From contig JAODTK010004354.1 in assembly GCA_026419785.1 (NCBI GenBank), positions 96,703 through 160,702 of the forward strand: a stretch of DNA of 64,000 nt. The letters are read 5' to 3'. The number at the start of each line of letters is the position of its first letter. Positions within the stretch are counted from its first letter, which is position 1. A program made the translations under genes and the position numbers. The stretch comes from Sclerodactyla briareus. Its lineage: Eukaryota; Echinodermata; Holothuroidea; Dendrochirotida; Sclerodactylidae. The notes under the pieces are model-generated. The model was given only the letters and a program-made list of their open reading frames with translations, was not told the DNA's origin and ran no database searches. This document shows, in pieces, positions 10,580 through 21,339 of this stretch.

Positions 10580-12875
10580 GAAATAATTCCAGATAGCCCA
10601 GAACTCCAATCTCTCTGATGGCTGCCTGAGCAGGGTTAATGAGATGTTTGGAATATGAAATACATTGTTCTGCAGACGGATTCCGGAATAGGCCCTCCTA
10701 TACTTTTCTCCGGAAGTTGGACTACATTCGATTCCGCGAGTCAACCTTGAAACAGACGGCGCCGTGCCGCGCGACTTTCCATGATCAAGTTGTAGTAGGT
10801 GGTGTTCAAACCAGCAGGTGACCAACAAATCAATTTTCTTAGTTCTCCTCCCTGCCCAAACCCACTTAAAATTATGACAATTGCTTATAAAGCAGTGGAT
10901 CTCCGAGATTGATGATTTGCTGTTTTCGGAACTGAGGCGTGTCTGCACCTCTACTAGTCAAAATAGTGTACATATTTTAAGTCAATTATTTCTTTAATTG
11001 GATGTTGAAATTGAAAATGTTGGAGATGAAGTAAGGTGATTGACCTGTAGGTGGTATGCTGCCATTCGTATTGATTTGTGTTGTGTATAGGCGACGGGTG
11101 AAAAAAATAGTCAAAACGGTCATACTCATTAGGGGTAAAAAGGGTTTTTGCAGTTACGCTGTTGTGACCAGATGTTCCGCATAGTTATGATATTAATGTT
11201 ATGATGAATATAGCGATCTTTCCCATACTACTTGGGCACATTGTATAAAAAAAAAACCCTTTTGCTATACTGCTAGTTATTACAGTACAGGCTTGGAAAC
11301 ATAAGGCTTGAGAAAATTACCTTCAATATGAGTTATCATAAGTAGTAAGAGAGTTCTATCCACTCAGCACATCCACCCAATGGGTCCGGTTCTTCGATTC
11401 GCACCCAATTCAAAAAATGGGGATAGGGCATTGTTTCGGCCAGCATATGAAATGGAAAAAAGTGACTGCCTGATTTCTGATCAACTTTCAGTGGTTGACT
11501 GAGGGAGGGGAAGTGAGCGCTCAAAATTCTCGGTGATCCTCCTAAACTGACAAAATTCCATAACATAATGAGACTTTTTTTTATTTTGTGAAGTTGGTTA
11601 CTGCTTTACAAGGCACGGGAAGTGCAATTCCTGCAATCCATGGGGTTTGACAGGGCACAATGTTTATTTGTTTACGATCCGCACGAAAATCATTTGGCGC
11701 TCCGCTTAGATTCGTAGCTTTCTGCCCCCCCCCTTCGCTCACTTGACCCTCCCCCCACCCCGCTCACTTGACAAACACTGAACAAAAGCGACGTCTTCGA
11801 AACAAAATGTATGTGTTGTTACCACTGCTAAAAATAATGTTGCATTGAGAAGTGTAAAGCCTAAACCGTTAAAATGAAGGCTTTGTCACTGTTCAGATGG
11901 CCATATGCTACCGTATATAGGATGGTGGGAATTGAATTATCAGTGGGATCTTAACAGTCTGAAGGGGAGGCAAGGTTTAAACTGACACACTAATTAAGGT
12001 TATTCTATTCTGAAGGGGGATATGTATTGGGAACACTGACTGGACGTTGATCTTTGAAGTATGTGACATATCATGGTTTGTGTTCTGAAACAAATGTGTG
12101 CCTGTATGAACAGAAAAATCTTACGCACCGAATTTGCGATCTGCATGTATGGAACAACTTATTAAATTTGATCATGAATTGCATTATAGTTGGAATTAAG
12201 AGTCTGCCTATACAGGGAAATGTCCTCAGCCGAAGTTCCGTTCCAGATTATGTTGCTCATAGGCAGCATCAGACAAGATACACTCGTGGAATGGGGGGTT
12301 GGAGTTTTGTAGTATGTGAGTCGGCTTGAAAGAACATTGAGAAGACAGATATTGGTGTTGGTGGTTAGTTAAGTCAATTCTGTTTGGTGCGAAAATTCCG
12401 TCCGAACGCCTTAGATACCCAAGATCCGCATAGTCGGTGTGATATCTTCTCCCAACAGCTCTGTGAGCACTAGTTAAGTTTCCAGCTAGCGTACAATTAT
12501 TATGGGGTGTTCCAATTCCCCAGATATTTCTTGGTCTGATGGTAGTAGGGGTAGGCAAGGTTCTGACTTGGTAATGCTCGCAGCATGTTATTTCCTACCA
12601 GAAAGGCATAATATTTAGAGTCAGTTCTGAGTAGTGATCCAATTTCCGTGGATACTGTAGAGAGTTTCAGTGAAATGTAGAGAGTTGAGTTAGCTTCCCG
12701 GGTTCTTGTTCGTCATATTCCACAGAGCGTTGAAGTCGTTCCTTGTTTGCGAGGGCCAGTTAGTGGCATTAATTGCTGGGTTCCTGAGTAATGTAGATTG
12801 GCCTTATTGTTAGGAAGTTGAATCTGTTGACCATTGGAAGGATTTCATTGGTGGAGTTGACGAGATTAATTAAAG
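10580..12875. other. no gene recognised
   Basis: A 124-codon minus-strand frame (10,574-10,948) has no motif I recognise and is probably chance. C-rich runs occur at 11,727-11,760. No shared repeat was recognised with confidence. Confidence 0.4.
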
Positions 12876-12879
12876 TTTA

Positions 12880-14000
12880 AGTTCTTGGAGAAAGCGTCGC
12901 CCAAGAACAAAAAGGCCTTTCTGGAGGAAAAGGCGGTTTGGTTCTTCTGGCCGATTGAACGTAAAAGAGAATCTTGGCGACTTTGGTGACGTTCTACTTG
13001 TTCTATGGTCTCATTTAGATCGTTGCAAAGTCAGCAGTGGGATAGTCCAACGTTTAGTTTCTGGTTCTAAACTTGATTAGAGAGGCAGTTTCCTCTATAT
13101 CGGACATGCTGTGGCCTGTATCTCTATTAATTGGGGGGAGCAGAAAGGCAAGGGGAAATCATTGGTATATGTTCCATTGGTTCCATTGATGTCCGATTTC
13201 TGGGAAAAAAATAGCGATAGTCAGGAGATTGGCTAGCGTTCTTAAAAACTATTTTTTCGTCAGTGGTATCACTCAGGAAAAACCTGGATAATTTCAAGGA
13301 CGGGACCTTGAGGGTTGATGTTGCCCATGATGCTATGGTAATGTTCGCCTTATGTGGGAGAGAAGGAAAACTGCAGAGACTCAAAAGTGGTAAAGCTAAT
13401 GGTCCGGACGGAGTTTCCCCTTCTTGTTGAATTTTTGCGGACCAATTGTGGGTTCCATTAGCAATTATTTCAATAAAACCTTGCAAGAGGGTGTTGCTCA
13501 GGAGATTGGAGGAGGCAAATGGGTTCCTATTTCAAGAAAAGGCCACCGGTCTATCCTTGCACAGGCAGTGCGTTTACAAAGTGCGTCTGCAGGTGTTTTA
13601 AAATCAAGTCGAGATCATATTTTTTGCACTTGCGTATAGTCTAGTGTCCGAGGTTTCTCAGCATTGTTTTAGGGGAAAATCGTATCGGGTTGACTATCTC
13701 TTGGATTTGACTTGATTAGACATCACTTCAGTTTACTGATAAAGATATTGTTTGTCAGGGCGTTCAAGCAGAATGTTGAGACCTCCACCTGGAGTTTGCG
13801 TCCAAGTTTGGAATCCTCTTCCTCGAAAGACAAACAGGCAATTGAAAACGTTCAAGCGGAAGCAACGATTGATTCACTGTCCTAGAAATTTACCTTACGA
13901 GGAAAGGGACTAGGCGTCTCGTCTAACTTCGATGGATCTGCGACGAATTCGCGGTTGACTGGATTCGGGTTTTACAAAATTGTTCATGGATTTCGAGGGC
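12880..14000 (+). pseudogene. CR1-like LINE reverse transcriptase fragment
   Basis: Plus-strand blocks: FLEKASPKNKKAF at about 12,885, KSGKANGPDGVSPSC at 13,384-13,430 (RT lead-in KxGKAxGPDGVSP), then after a frameshift LNFCGPIVGSISNYFNKTLQEG to 13,490, and after a large deletion of the palm KDKQAIENVQAEATI at about 13,825-13,870 with LTRKGLGVS, a decayed form of the usual VQRxATR..LPYEERLxxLxL segment. Stops and frame changes separate all parts. No catalytic aspartates remain. Confidence 0.7.
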
Positions 14001-14004
14001 CGTT

Positions 14005-14440
14005 CCTTCCACTATTCCCGTTTATCGAGTTACCACCAATAGGGGGGCCATTGCCCAAGCTTCGTGGGGAGCGTTGTAGATTGGACTTTTTGAAATATCC
14101 TAATCGCAAGAGAGAGCGCTATCAATGGAGTTGAATAGCCTGTCCTGAAGATGCGTTCTGTCTAAGAGTGTGAATGAGTTCAAGAACATTCTTGACTAAT
14201 TCCTCAATAATATGGGCGAATCTATTTGGCATCTGAGCTATTCTTCTCTTTTGGGATGATGTGATGCAGGGACTTCATGAGATTTTTGGATCCTTCCTCA
14301 CCTTTCTTTCACTAAACTAAAACTAATTGTTCAGATATTGTGCGGTGTATGTCACCCTTAAACTTCCTCGATTTTACACATATGTACATCCCACATTAAC
14401 GCTAATAGAACTGATACATGCTACGTTCTCTCGAGTTTGA
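14005..14440. other. no gene recognised
   Basis: Possibly the decayed 3' end of the adjacent LINE. No motifs seen. Confidence 0.35.
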
Positions 14441-14444
14441 GCTA

Positions 14445-15045
14445 ACAAGCTTTCACGGGTTTGTCCTTTAATGCCCTAGTTCACATGATCTCACGCCCAA
14501 AAACAATGGGGTTCACTCATCGCCATATGTAACAACCCACCTACCAAAGTTGATGAATGCTTGTATTCTTCAGATATCCTGCTCACAAATTTGCCGATAA
14601 ACAAAAATGGTCCTCCCCACTATATGTGCAAACCCACCTATTAACTAGAACTAAATTTCCCTACTTTAGAAATATTGCTGACAAGTTTTTTCAAATGTTT
14701 GCTCTCTCCGTGACCTTCAAGTGACCTTTACCTCACGCAAAAACGAGGGGATTCATCCTCCAATATGAAACCCCAACCTACGTAATACATGCTTGTGTTC
14801 TTTGGATGGTAATGACAAGCTTTTTTTTAAAGGGCCTGCACTCTCATGACCTTGATTGACCGGGAACTCATGAAAAAAGAAAAGGGTTCATCCGCCCCAA
14901 TATGTGCAAACCCACTTTTGACTTCATAACACGCTGACGCTCCCAAATTCGTGTGGAATTGTACGCTCTGCTCTTCGGTGACCTGGTACTCCACTCAAAA
15001 CAATAGGGTTCATCCTCGCATATAGCAATTCCACCTGCCTAATTT
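14445..15045 (+). repeat. ~130-145 bp tandem repeat, about 4-5 diverged units
   Basis: Each unit has a GTGACCTT-like or ATGACCTT-like start, then CTCACGCAAAAACGA-type text, GGGTTCATCC, CCAATATGTGCAAACCCACCTA and a closing half with TTGTATTCTTCAGATAT or similar. Starts are near 14,480, 14,600, 14,725, 14,860 and 14,985. Units are strongly diverged. Similar TGACCTTGACC..GGGTTCATCCTC..ACCCACCTACCAA repeats are, from general knowledge, common in marine invertebrate genomes. No open reading frame crosses it. Confidence 0.75.
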
Positions 15046-15049
15046 GATC

Positions 15050-16055
15050 GCAGCGATATCGTGCTGAGGAATGGACTCATACAGTCCCATATCCCAATTG
15101 TTTGTAAGGTCAGTGGGTGATTTGGGATTCATGCTCCTATAGCCATCCACATCATTTCGTATGTGGTATGCATATGACCAAGCTCTTGATCAGTTGATGG
15201 CGGTATCGCAAACTCCTAACAGGGCTATGTATTTTTGTGTCACTCAGGCATATATTATGTTTATGTTATTCTGGGACATCAGACTATTGTATCTCAGATC
15301 GGTCGATATAAGAGTATATATGGGTGATTAAGCAATCGAAAAATATCATCATGCGATGTGAAAATACCAAGAGGTGGGAACAATGCTATCACCCTCACCT
15401 TAGTGCATGGTTCCCAACCTATAAGAACGGGCACCGGCGAGCGAGACAACAATCGGGGACTCGGAATACCGAAACGGGATATCGGAAACTAAATTACAAA
15501 TCGGAAATTAACGGAAAGCAATGCAAAGGGACAGACTAAGAACCACGTAGTGACGCGCATCAAATGCTGGTGATCGAACGTAACTCTGAGGTGGGATGAT
15601 AAAGACGATGTTTAGCTTCTGGCCGGACTGCGTTCCCCAGGGATGGGGCAGATGTCAGATGGTCATACTCGTCTCCCTGGTAACGGTGTGAATGGACAAC
15701 GTTTACACACTGTCCAACACCAACCTCTCGACACCCTTGATTGGGCTGAGTACAGTGCGGCAGATGCTGCTCGCTTTTCGATCACGAAGCAGTAGTGGAC
15801 ATACATTAGCATAGTAGGGCCTCAGTGCTATAACTACTAGTAAATAATCAATCAAGTACTCGCCGTTCGGTCAAGAATGTCCATTGTTCATTCCGTGGCC
15901 GTCGATAATGGGGGGGAACAGGGGGACACCCCCCCCCAACCTTTTCGAAGTGGGGAAATCATATCAATGTCCCCAACGTGTTGATCATCGAGAAGAGCGA
16001 CGAAAACTTACAGTCCGTTTACAAACGTATTCGTTAGAGGGTCTGTGTGGGATGA
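15050..16055. other. no gene recognised
   Basis: Short open frames only (for example 15,324-15,539 plus), without recognisable motif. G and C runs lie at 15,909-15,940. Confidence 0.4.
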
Positions 16056-16059
16056 CGCA

Positions 16060-16150
16060 TATTGAAAAAGCAGCCTCCGAAGACCACAGTGGGCTTTATT
16101 CCGAAACTGATTGTCCAAAATGTCTGCGCGCTCCGCGCGCCGACGACCTG
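16060..16150. repeat. GCGCGC-hairpin interspersed repeat, fragment
   Basis: CCAAAATGTCTGCGCGCTCCGCGCGCCG: a short CG hairpin next to an AAAATGTCTGC block. The same pairing of text occurs at 17,650-17,735, 18,895-18,975 and (minus orientation) 39,690-39,780. Confidence 0.6.
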
Positions 16151-16154
16151 TGAC

Positions 16155-17455
16155 TGTTTGGTTTTATAGTTGTCGTGAGCGATGCACCCCGAAGGCATAT
16201 CTTGTCGATATGAACCTTTTGGCAAGTTTCTCACTCAGAAACATGAGTGAGACAATTTTTTTTTAAACAAAGGTAGATTCACAATGAATGTCCATTGATT
16301 ATAACACGAACCGGCGTTGGCATACGAGGCGGATGAGGAGTCGCTCTAACACCTTATGGAAGTTAAAGTAAGTTTTGTTTTTAGATCGAGGAACAACCGC
16401 TTGGGCAAAGAATAGAATTCAAGGCAGACAAACCTGCCAAACGGTGGATAAATTACCCACTATGTCAGCAGATTGCTGATTCTTTGTCGAAAGCCCGATG
16501 ATTGAGCAAGTTTGTCAATCGTGTTGAGGTTGACGTTGTGTGATTTCATCGAGTCAAGAAAATATGCAAAAATGTCGTCCGTTCGGTATCCTGATAGTGT
16601 GTCGTGTCAGGTACCTGGGACCCACGTGCACGAGAGAGATTCCGTGCAAAATATTTTGATTGCAATTTTGTAATTCTGAGACTATATTTTAAAAATTGCT
16701 CCTAGACATGGCATTTCTAGCCAGCTGAAAGCATCGCTATACGATGCACTCCAATGGAACATATAGATTGTGCACTTCAATTTCAACAAAACAGTCCACC
16801 CATGGTCCGAAACGAGACAGAAAAACAATTGTGGAGCGCGTGAGACATTTTTAACGCGCTATTTAGACTGAATATGTATGTAACAAAAACCAGGCAATGC
16901 ATGTCTAAATGATAGCAAAGATGAGACGGCTAGACCGAGGCTTATCCAGGAAACCGTGCGAAACTAGCACTTCGACTTTCGTGTGTTCCACCTTCAGGAT
17001 TTGCAACCAGAATTCGAATTTGTGATATTCAGTCAACATTTCCGTCGAAAGAACGGGTACGAGGCAAAACGGAAAATTTAATAACATGGTTCTGTAGAAT
17101 GGGCTAACCGGTCTGACTTTCCAGGCCTTTTCCCCTAGACCCCAACTGAGGTGGTCCCATGGAAGGTAGGATTCAGGCCAATAACCAAAAGAGATAACGT
17201 ACTGCCCTTGGTGGTCAGCACATTTGGCCAAATGGCCCATTTTGGCCCTAATAAATGTTAGCCCCTCGCCTAGTCGGAGATGTCTTACGTCACTGCCTGC
17301 CGACAGAGTGAAACATAAATGTAGACCTCAGTGACGATTCTATTTTTTCTTTCTTTTTTTTGCAACATGAAATCACATGGCACTTGGCACTTTTCGCAGG
17401 CGAAAATACCTTTTCCCCACAAAGCCCCCAATAAATATTTTTGTGTACGGCCCTT
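16155..17455. other. no gene recognised
   Basis: A 111-codon minus-strand frame (16,905-17,240) reads smoothly but matches no family I know. It lies among repeats, so I treat it as probable repeat sequence and not a gene. Confidence 0.35.
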
Positions 17456-17569
17456 CTGGGAAACAGGCTACATAGTTTTGTTCACAATTTACTAATTGTA
17501 AATCGAAACTGTTTTGACTTCTTGCTAATAATTACCAAATTGCGTATGCGTAGCCCTTGTGAAGGGTGC

Positions 17570-17780
17570 AAAGTTATTCTGAGATGAAAAATTGACAATA
17601 ATTCGGGAAAATTTGGACAGAAAAAAGGCAAAGTGAAGGAAATGCCCAAAATGTCTGCGGACTGGCCTGAATTTCCAATCAAACGCCCGAAAAAAACATG
17701 CCAAATTTTCCGTGCGCTTCGCGCGCGGGGCTGATTTCCTGTCGTTCCACTTTTAAGATTAGGCGAAAACATTCGTTATG
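17570..17780 (+). repeat. GCGCGC-hairpin interspersed repeat
   Basis: Plus-strand text GGGAAAATTTGGACAGAAAAAAGGC, AATGCCCAAAATGTCTGCGGACT, ACGCCCGAAAAAAACATGCC and a hairpin GTGCGCTTCGCGCGC. The same order occurs at 18,840-18,975 (GGGAAGAGAAAGGCAAGG, AATGCCTGAATTTTCTGCGGACTT, TGCCCGAAAACATGC, CGCGCGGTTACCGCGCG). It is an interspersed repeat with a short CG stem at its right end. Confidence 0.7.
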
Positions 17781-18559
17781 CCCCAAATCAGAAGGGTTCC
17801 GTACGCCTATGCCAGCTCAACAACATTTTTTTTCCTCCTTTCGAATTTATTATTCTGCAGTCGCTACGAGTTATGAGGACCAAATTGTTTACGATGTGCT
17901 CAAACAAGCTTGCACTGACATAACATTGGCTTTGCGTAATAATCAGGGCACAATTCTCCTGGCTGAAAGTTGAGGGTCCCAGGGTGGTCCGAAAAGTTGG
18001 GATCACGACCCCACAAAAACTGCGCCTGGAATAGTCCTTGCAGATACACCGCATATCGCCTACTTGGAAACATTTATTTTCATTTATATTATTTATATTA
18101 CAACCCTTAAAACCCCAAGTTAGGTGACATCGTAAAACTATGGGCTATATTAGTAAGATGGTGAACACGTAAAGTATATCACGGATGCCTACAGAACTAT
18201 GGGGCAAATCAGTCATTATATCAGAGTCTGGTTCGGGCCGGTTGCAGGATAATTGAGAGTGAACAAATAAGAACGAAGACTACCCAAAATTCGGAGGAAT
18301 GATGGAAGAAATTTGGCAAAGTGAAAATTGAAAAGTTGTTTAATTATGAATTGGTGCCGGAATTTCGCTATCAGATATTCCCGAACCAAAAAAATCGCGC
18401 GCATCAGTACTGATTTAAGTCGGTGTTGATGCGTCTAAACTGAAATGAAATCCACTTACCTTTTGTTATGCCCCAATTTAGGACTGGAACATGTAATGGC
18501 ACTGGTCAGTTTTATTATAGCGGGGTGCGGTGGTTCACATTGATAATCATAATTGATGA

Positions 18560-18980
18560 TCGTCTAAATGGATTCAATTTTTGGTAACCAAACAATAATG
18601 CGTCGGAAATTTTTTAAAGTCCACTAATTCCAGTGCGGACCCCAATGTGAAGATCGGGAAAAAGCCTAGGCGAAGCGCTCGAATTTTAAATCGAATAGCA
18701 AAAAATGCATAAAAGGTCAAGAGTGCGCGCGCAAGGGCGTTTTTATTCGAGGCGATGTAAAATGCGATGAATGCTTCGAATAATTTTAGGAGTCTTGGGG
18801 CAGACTGCTCCCCCCCCACCCCCTCCATCTTCTGAGATGGGAAAGTCGGGCGGAAAATTAGTGGAAAATTCGGGAAGAGAAAGGCAAGGGGAAAAATGCC
18901 TGAATTTTCTGCGGACTTTGTCGATAAAATGCCCGAAAACATGCAAAAACATTCGCGCGGTTACCGCGCGCTGGTAGTCA
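18560..18980 (+). repeat. Interspersed repeat with internal poly-C and GCGCGC hairpin
   Basis: The left part (18,575-18,670: AACCAAACAATAATGCGT, TCCACTAATTCCAGTGCGGACCCC) and middle part (18,740-18,825: GATGAATGCTTCGAATAATTTTAGGAGTCTTGGGGCAGA then C9) match 40,580-40,900 in inverse orientation. In that copy the homologous homopolymer is an 18-base G run. The right part is shared with 17,570-17,780. The poly-C/poly-G tract is thus a fixed part of the repeat and not random. Confidence 0.75.
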
Positions 18981-18984
18981 CAAT

Positions 18985-19440
18985 GGACACAAATGGCCAC
19001 GCATTTCTGCTCCCAAAGTGAATAGTCCCGCACGCATATGGCTTTCCTTCGAACACCAGGGACCGTTCGGTAGACCATGGATCCCACGCAAAACAAAGCA
19101 AGAGTAGAAAAAGAAATAAAACGAACCATGTGTAATATTCTGAATAGATTTTGGTTATAAATATTTACAGAAGACCTTCAATAATTTTTAAAAAATACCG
19201 AAAAGAGATTTTATCGAAGAATGAGGCATTTGAAGCCTAAAATGGACGAAGCAGTGTTTTAAATCCTGCTCAGCGTTGTGCTGCTTTGATTGAGGTTGTC
19301 CAAACAATCCGATCAATAGAGTAATTTTCCACGCATGCATGGCCGTATTTTAGAAAAGAGAGAATGATACGATTGCGCATCAACGTTGACGTCGCACCGC
19401 CCACTTCGCTCGACAGCGAGCTAACGAAGTCGCACATTCG
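18985..19440. other. no gene recognised
   Basis: No domain or shared repeat identified. Confidence 0.4.
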
Positions 19441-19449
19441 TTTGTTTAG

Positions 19450-19995
19450 AGGCCAATAACGATTGGTAAGGGTTCACATAAGAGTGAATGAGGCTGATAA
19501 CGAGTTGAACAAAGTCCTAAGGATCCTAGACCCCCCCTTAGGTGCGGTTCGGATACACCACCGGAGGTAATCGTCCATAGTAGTGAATGTCCGGGTGGTA
19601 TTTGATCCTGGGGTTCCTTTTCTCGGGGGTACCTTTCCGAGGTTTAATAACCCGATTGCTTCATCCACGAGGGTATTGTAGTCGGGAATAATTGTCCGGG
19701 GGGGGGGTAACTGTCCGGAGGGTAATTGTCCTCGGGGTATTTGTCTTCGGAGGTATTTGTCCTGAGCTAATTGTCTGGGGGTATTTGCCTCGGTTTTTAT
19801 CTTTGGGTAATTGTCCGAGGGTTATTGTGCGGGTGGGAATTGTGCAGGGGGCTATGGTCCGGTTGTTACTTATCTGAGAGGGTAGTTATCCGGGAATTAG
19901 TTGTCCGGGGGTAGTGACCCGTCACGAAACGAATTGACTGATAATTTCTGTCAGGCAGTGAGATTGTTGCATTTTTTGCAATCGTTCCGCATGGC
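19450..19995 (+). repeat. Composite minisatellite unit, copy 1
   Basis: A 5' block (AACGATTGGTAAGGGTTCACATAAGAG, 19,458-19,485), then a minisatellite of GGTAATTGTCCGGGG-like units (about 19,690-19,915), then a 3' block starting GTAGTGACCCGTCACGAAACG (about 19,911) and ending GAGATTGTTGCATTTTTTGCAATCGTTCC. The same three parts in the same order follow at 20,053-20,367. The near-palindrome GTGACCCGTCAC sits at the junction. Apparent open frames with GGNCPSGYC-type peptides come from the short period and are not considered coding. Confidence 0.8.
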
Positions 19996-20049
19996 CGTTT
20001 CCCGTAATTTAGTACAAGAGAGAATGTCCGATTGCGCACAGGCGGTTGT

Positions 20050-20367
20050 TTAGGCAAATCACCGATTGGTTAAAGGGTCATCCTGCACATAAGGAGAAGG
20101 GGGGGGTGTATGTCCGGGAGATAATTGTCTGGGGGTACTTGTCCTCGGGTTTCTCTTTTGTCTTTGGGGGTAATTGTCCGAGTGGTTATTGTGCGAGTGG
20201 GACTTGTGCAGGGGGATATTGTCCGGTTGGTACTCATCTGAGAGGTATTTGTCCAGAGGGTAGTTATCCGGGAAGTAGTTGTCCGGGGGTAGTGACCCGT
20301 CACGAAACGAATTGACTGAATCATTTTTTGTCAGGAGTTGAGATTGTTGCATTTTTTTAATCGTTCC
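20050..20367 (+). repeat. Composite minisatellite unit, copy 2
   Basis: Same order as the unit at 19,450-19,995: a CACCGATTGGTTAAAGGGTCATCC block, the GGTAATTGTCCGAGT-type minisatellite, then GTAGTGACCCGTCACGAAACG and GAGTTGAGATTGTTGCATTTTTTTAATCGTTCC. The shorter spacer between the 5' block and the minisatellite is the main difference. Confidence 0.8.
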
Positions 20368-20579
20368 ATGTAGAGAAAACCCAGTTAGGCCCTATGGCCA
20401 TTATCTGAAATACCGCAAAATCTTGTTCTCTTTTACAAATTGTATTACGCAGTGCTGATGTTCATCACAATGGAGATCTAATAGCGGTACCTTCAGAGTG
20501 CCCAGGGATTTATGTGGAGAAGCCCATTCCATAAAAGTTTACACAATGGTACTTGAAATGCATTTCCTCCCACAAGCTT

Positions 20580-20860
20580 CAATTAATTTTTTTCAAAGTT
20601 ACTTGTGATGGTCCTTAGGTATAGGCCATTGTAGTGTTTCATGAATTTTTGGCTAAGGCCCATTTTGGGCCCTAGGGAAGGTCCCACTTGCGGCCCGAGA
20701 TCATGTCTTCTTGAATTTCACGGCAATGGTAACTGGGAATGCAACTTCTCCCACAAGTTTCAATTGATTTTCATTAAAGTAATGGTCCTTTGTGTTTGTG
20801 AACTTCTGGCCCAATGTGGGATCCAGGGCCCATCATGTGAATCTGCAAATTGTTTCTCCA
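20580..20860 (+). repeat. GGCCC-rich interspersed repeat
   Basis: Text such as GGCCCATTTTGGGCCCTAGGGAAGGTCCCAC and CTCCCACAAG(C/T)TTCAATT occurs twice here (~160 bp apart). In inverse orientation it resembles 44,985-45,110 (TAAGATGGGCCCTCGGGCCCAAGTGGGAACTTGG). Confidence 0.6.
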
Positions 20861-20899
20861 ACCAATTTCGATGCTCAGGTCAGTGCTGATGTTCGGTCA

Positions 20900-21115
20900 T
20901 AATGACGGCCTGACGGTCAATGAACATTGGGTCAAAGTATGGTCAACATCCATCAAATGGCTGTTTGTGGGTCCCTAATGCTTCTTTCCAGCTTTTATGA
21001 TTTAAAGCATTAACATTCTGTTTCTTTCTTTGATGGATGTTGACCAAACTCTTTTAAAGGGATCTTTAAAGGGGCACTATAAGCTATTATGTGTGAAATT
21101 TCGAATGTATTTTCT
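20900..21115. other. no gene recognised
   Basis: GATGGATGTTGACCA and a similar phrase (GGTCAACATCCATCA) occur in inverse orientation at about 21,032 and 20,941, making a short inverted repeat. No gene. Confidence 0.4.
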
Positions 21116-21117
21116 GC

Positions 21118-21335
21118 ATATAGTTCGTCCGTTCGTTCGTTGATTTGTTGGTTGTTGTTTCGCTCCGATCTGTTTCATCACGTCAACTATAACTTATAAA
21201 CCGTACATGCGATCAGGTTGAAACTTGGTGGGTGGATGTCACTGGATGGAGCATGCCACTGGCTAGGCTGAGTTACATTTTCGTATGCATAGTGTAACCG
21301 TTTTGTTCGTCTGTTTGTCATCTCAGTTACTGAAA
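21118..21335 (+). repeat. Interspersed repeat, partner at 36,890-37,050
   Basis: GTTCGTCCGTTCGTTCGTTG.. ACTATAACTTATAAACCGTACATGCGATC..TTGAAACTTGGTGGGTGGATG..GATGGAGCATGCCACTGGCTAGGCTGAGTTAC. The same string of phrases is readable on the minus strand of 36,890-37,050. Confidence 0.75.
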
Positions 21336-21339
21336 CTCC

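Noticed and set aside
16905-17240. 111-codon minus-strand frame as a gene
   Set aside because: No recognisable domain, no splice context, and located among interspersed repeats. Cannot be supported, though not excluded.
19692-20315. Open frames with GGNCPSGYC/GTCAGGYCP-type cysteine and glycine repeats, looking like a secreted repeat protein
   Set aside because: They follow exactly the short-period minisatellite, open frames appear on both strands, and the same minisatellite elsewhere gives unrelated peptides.
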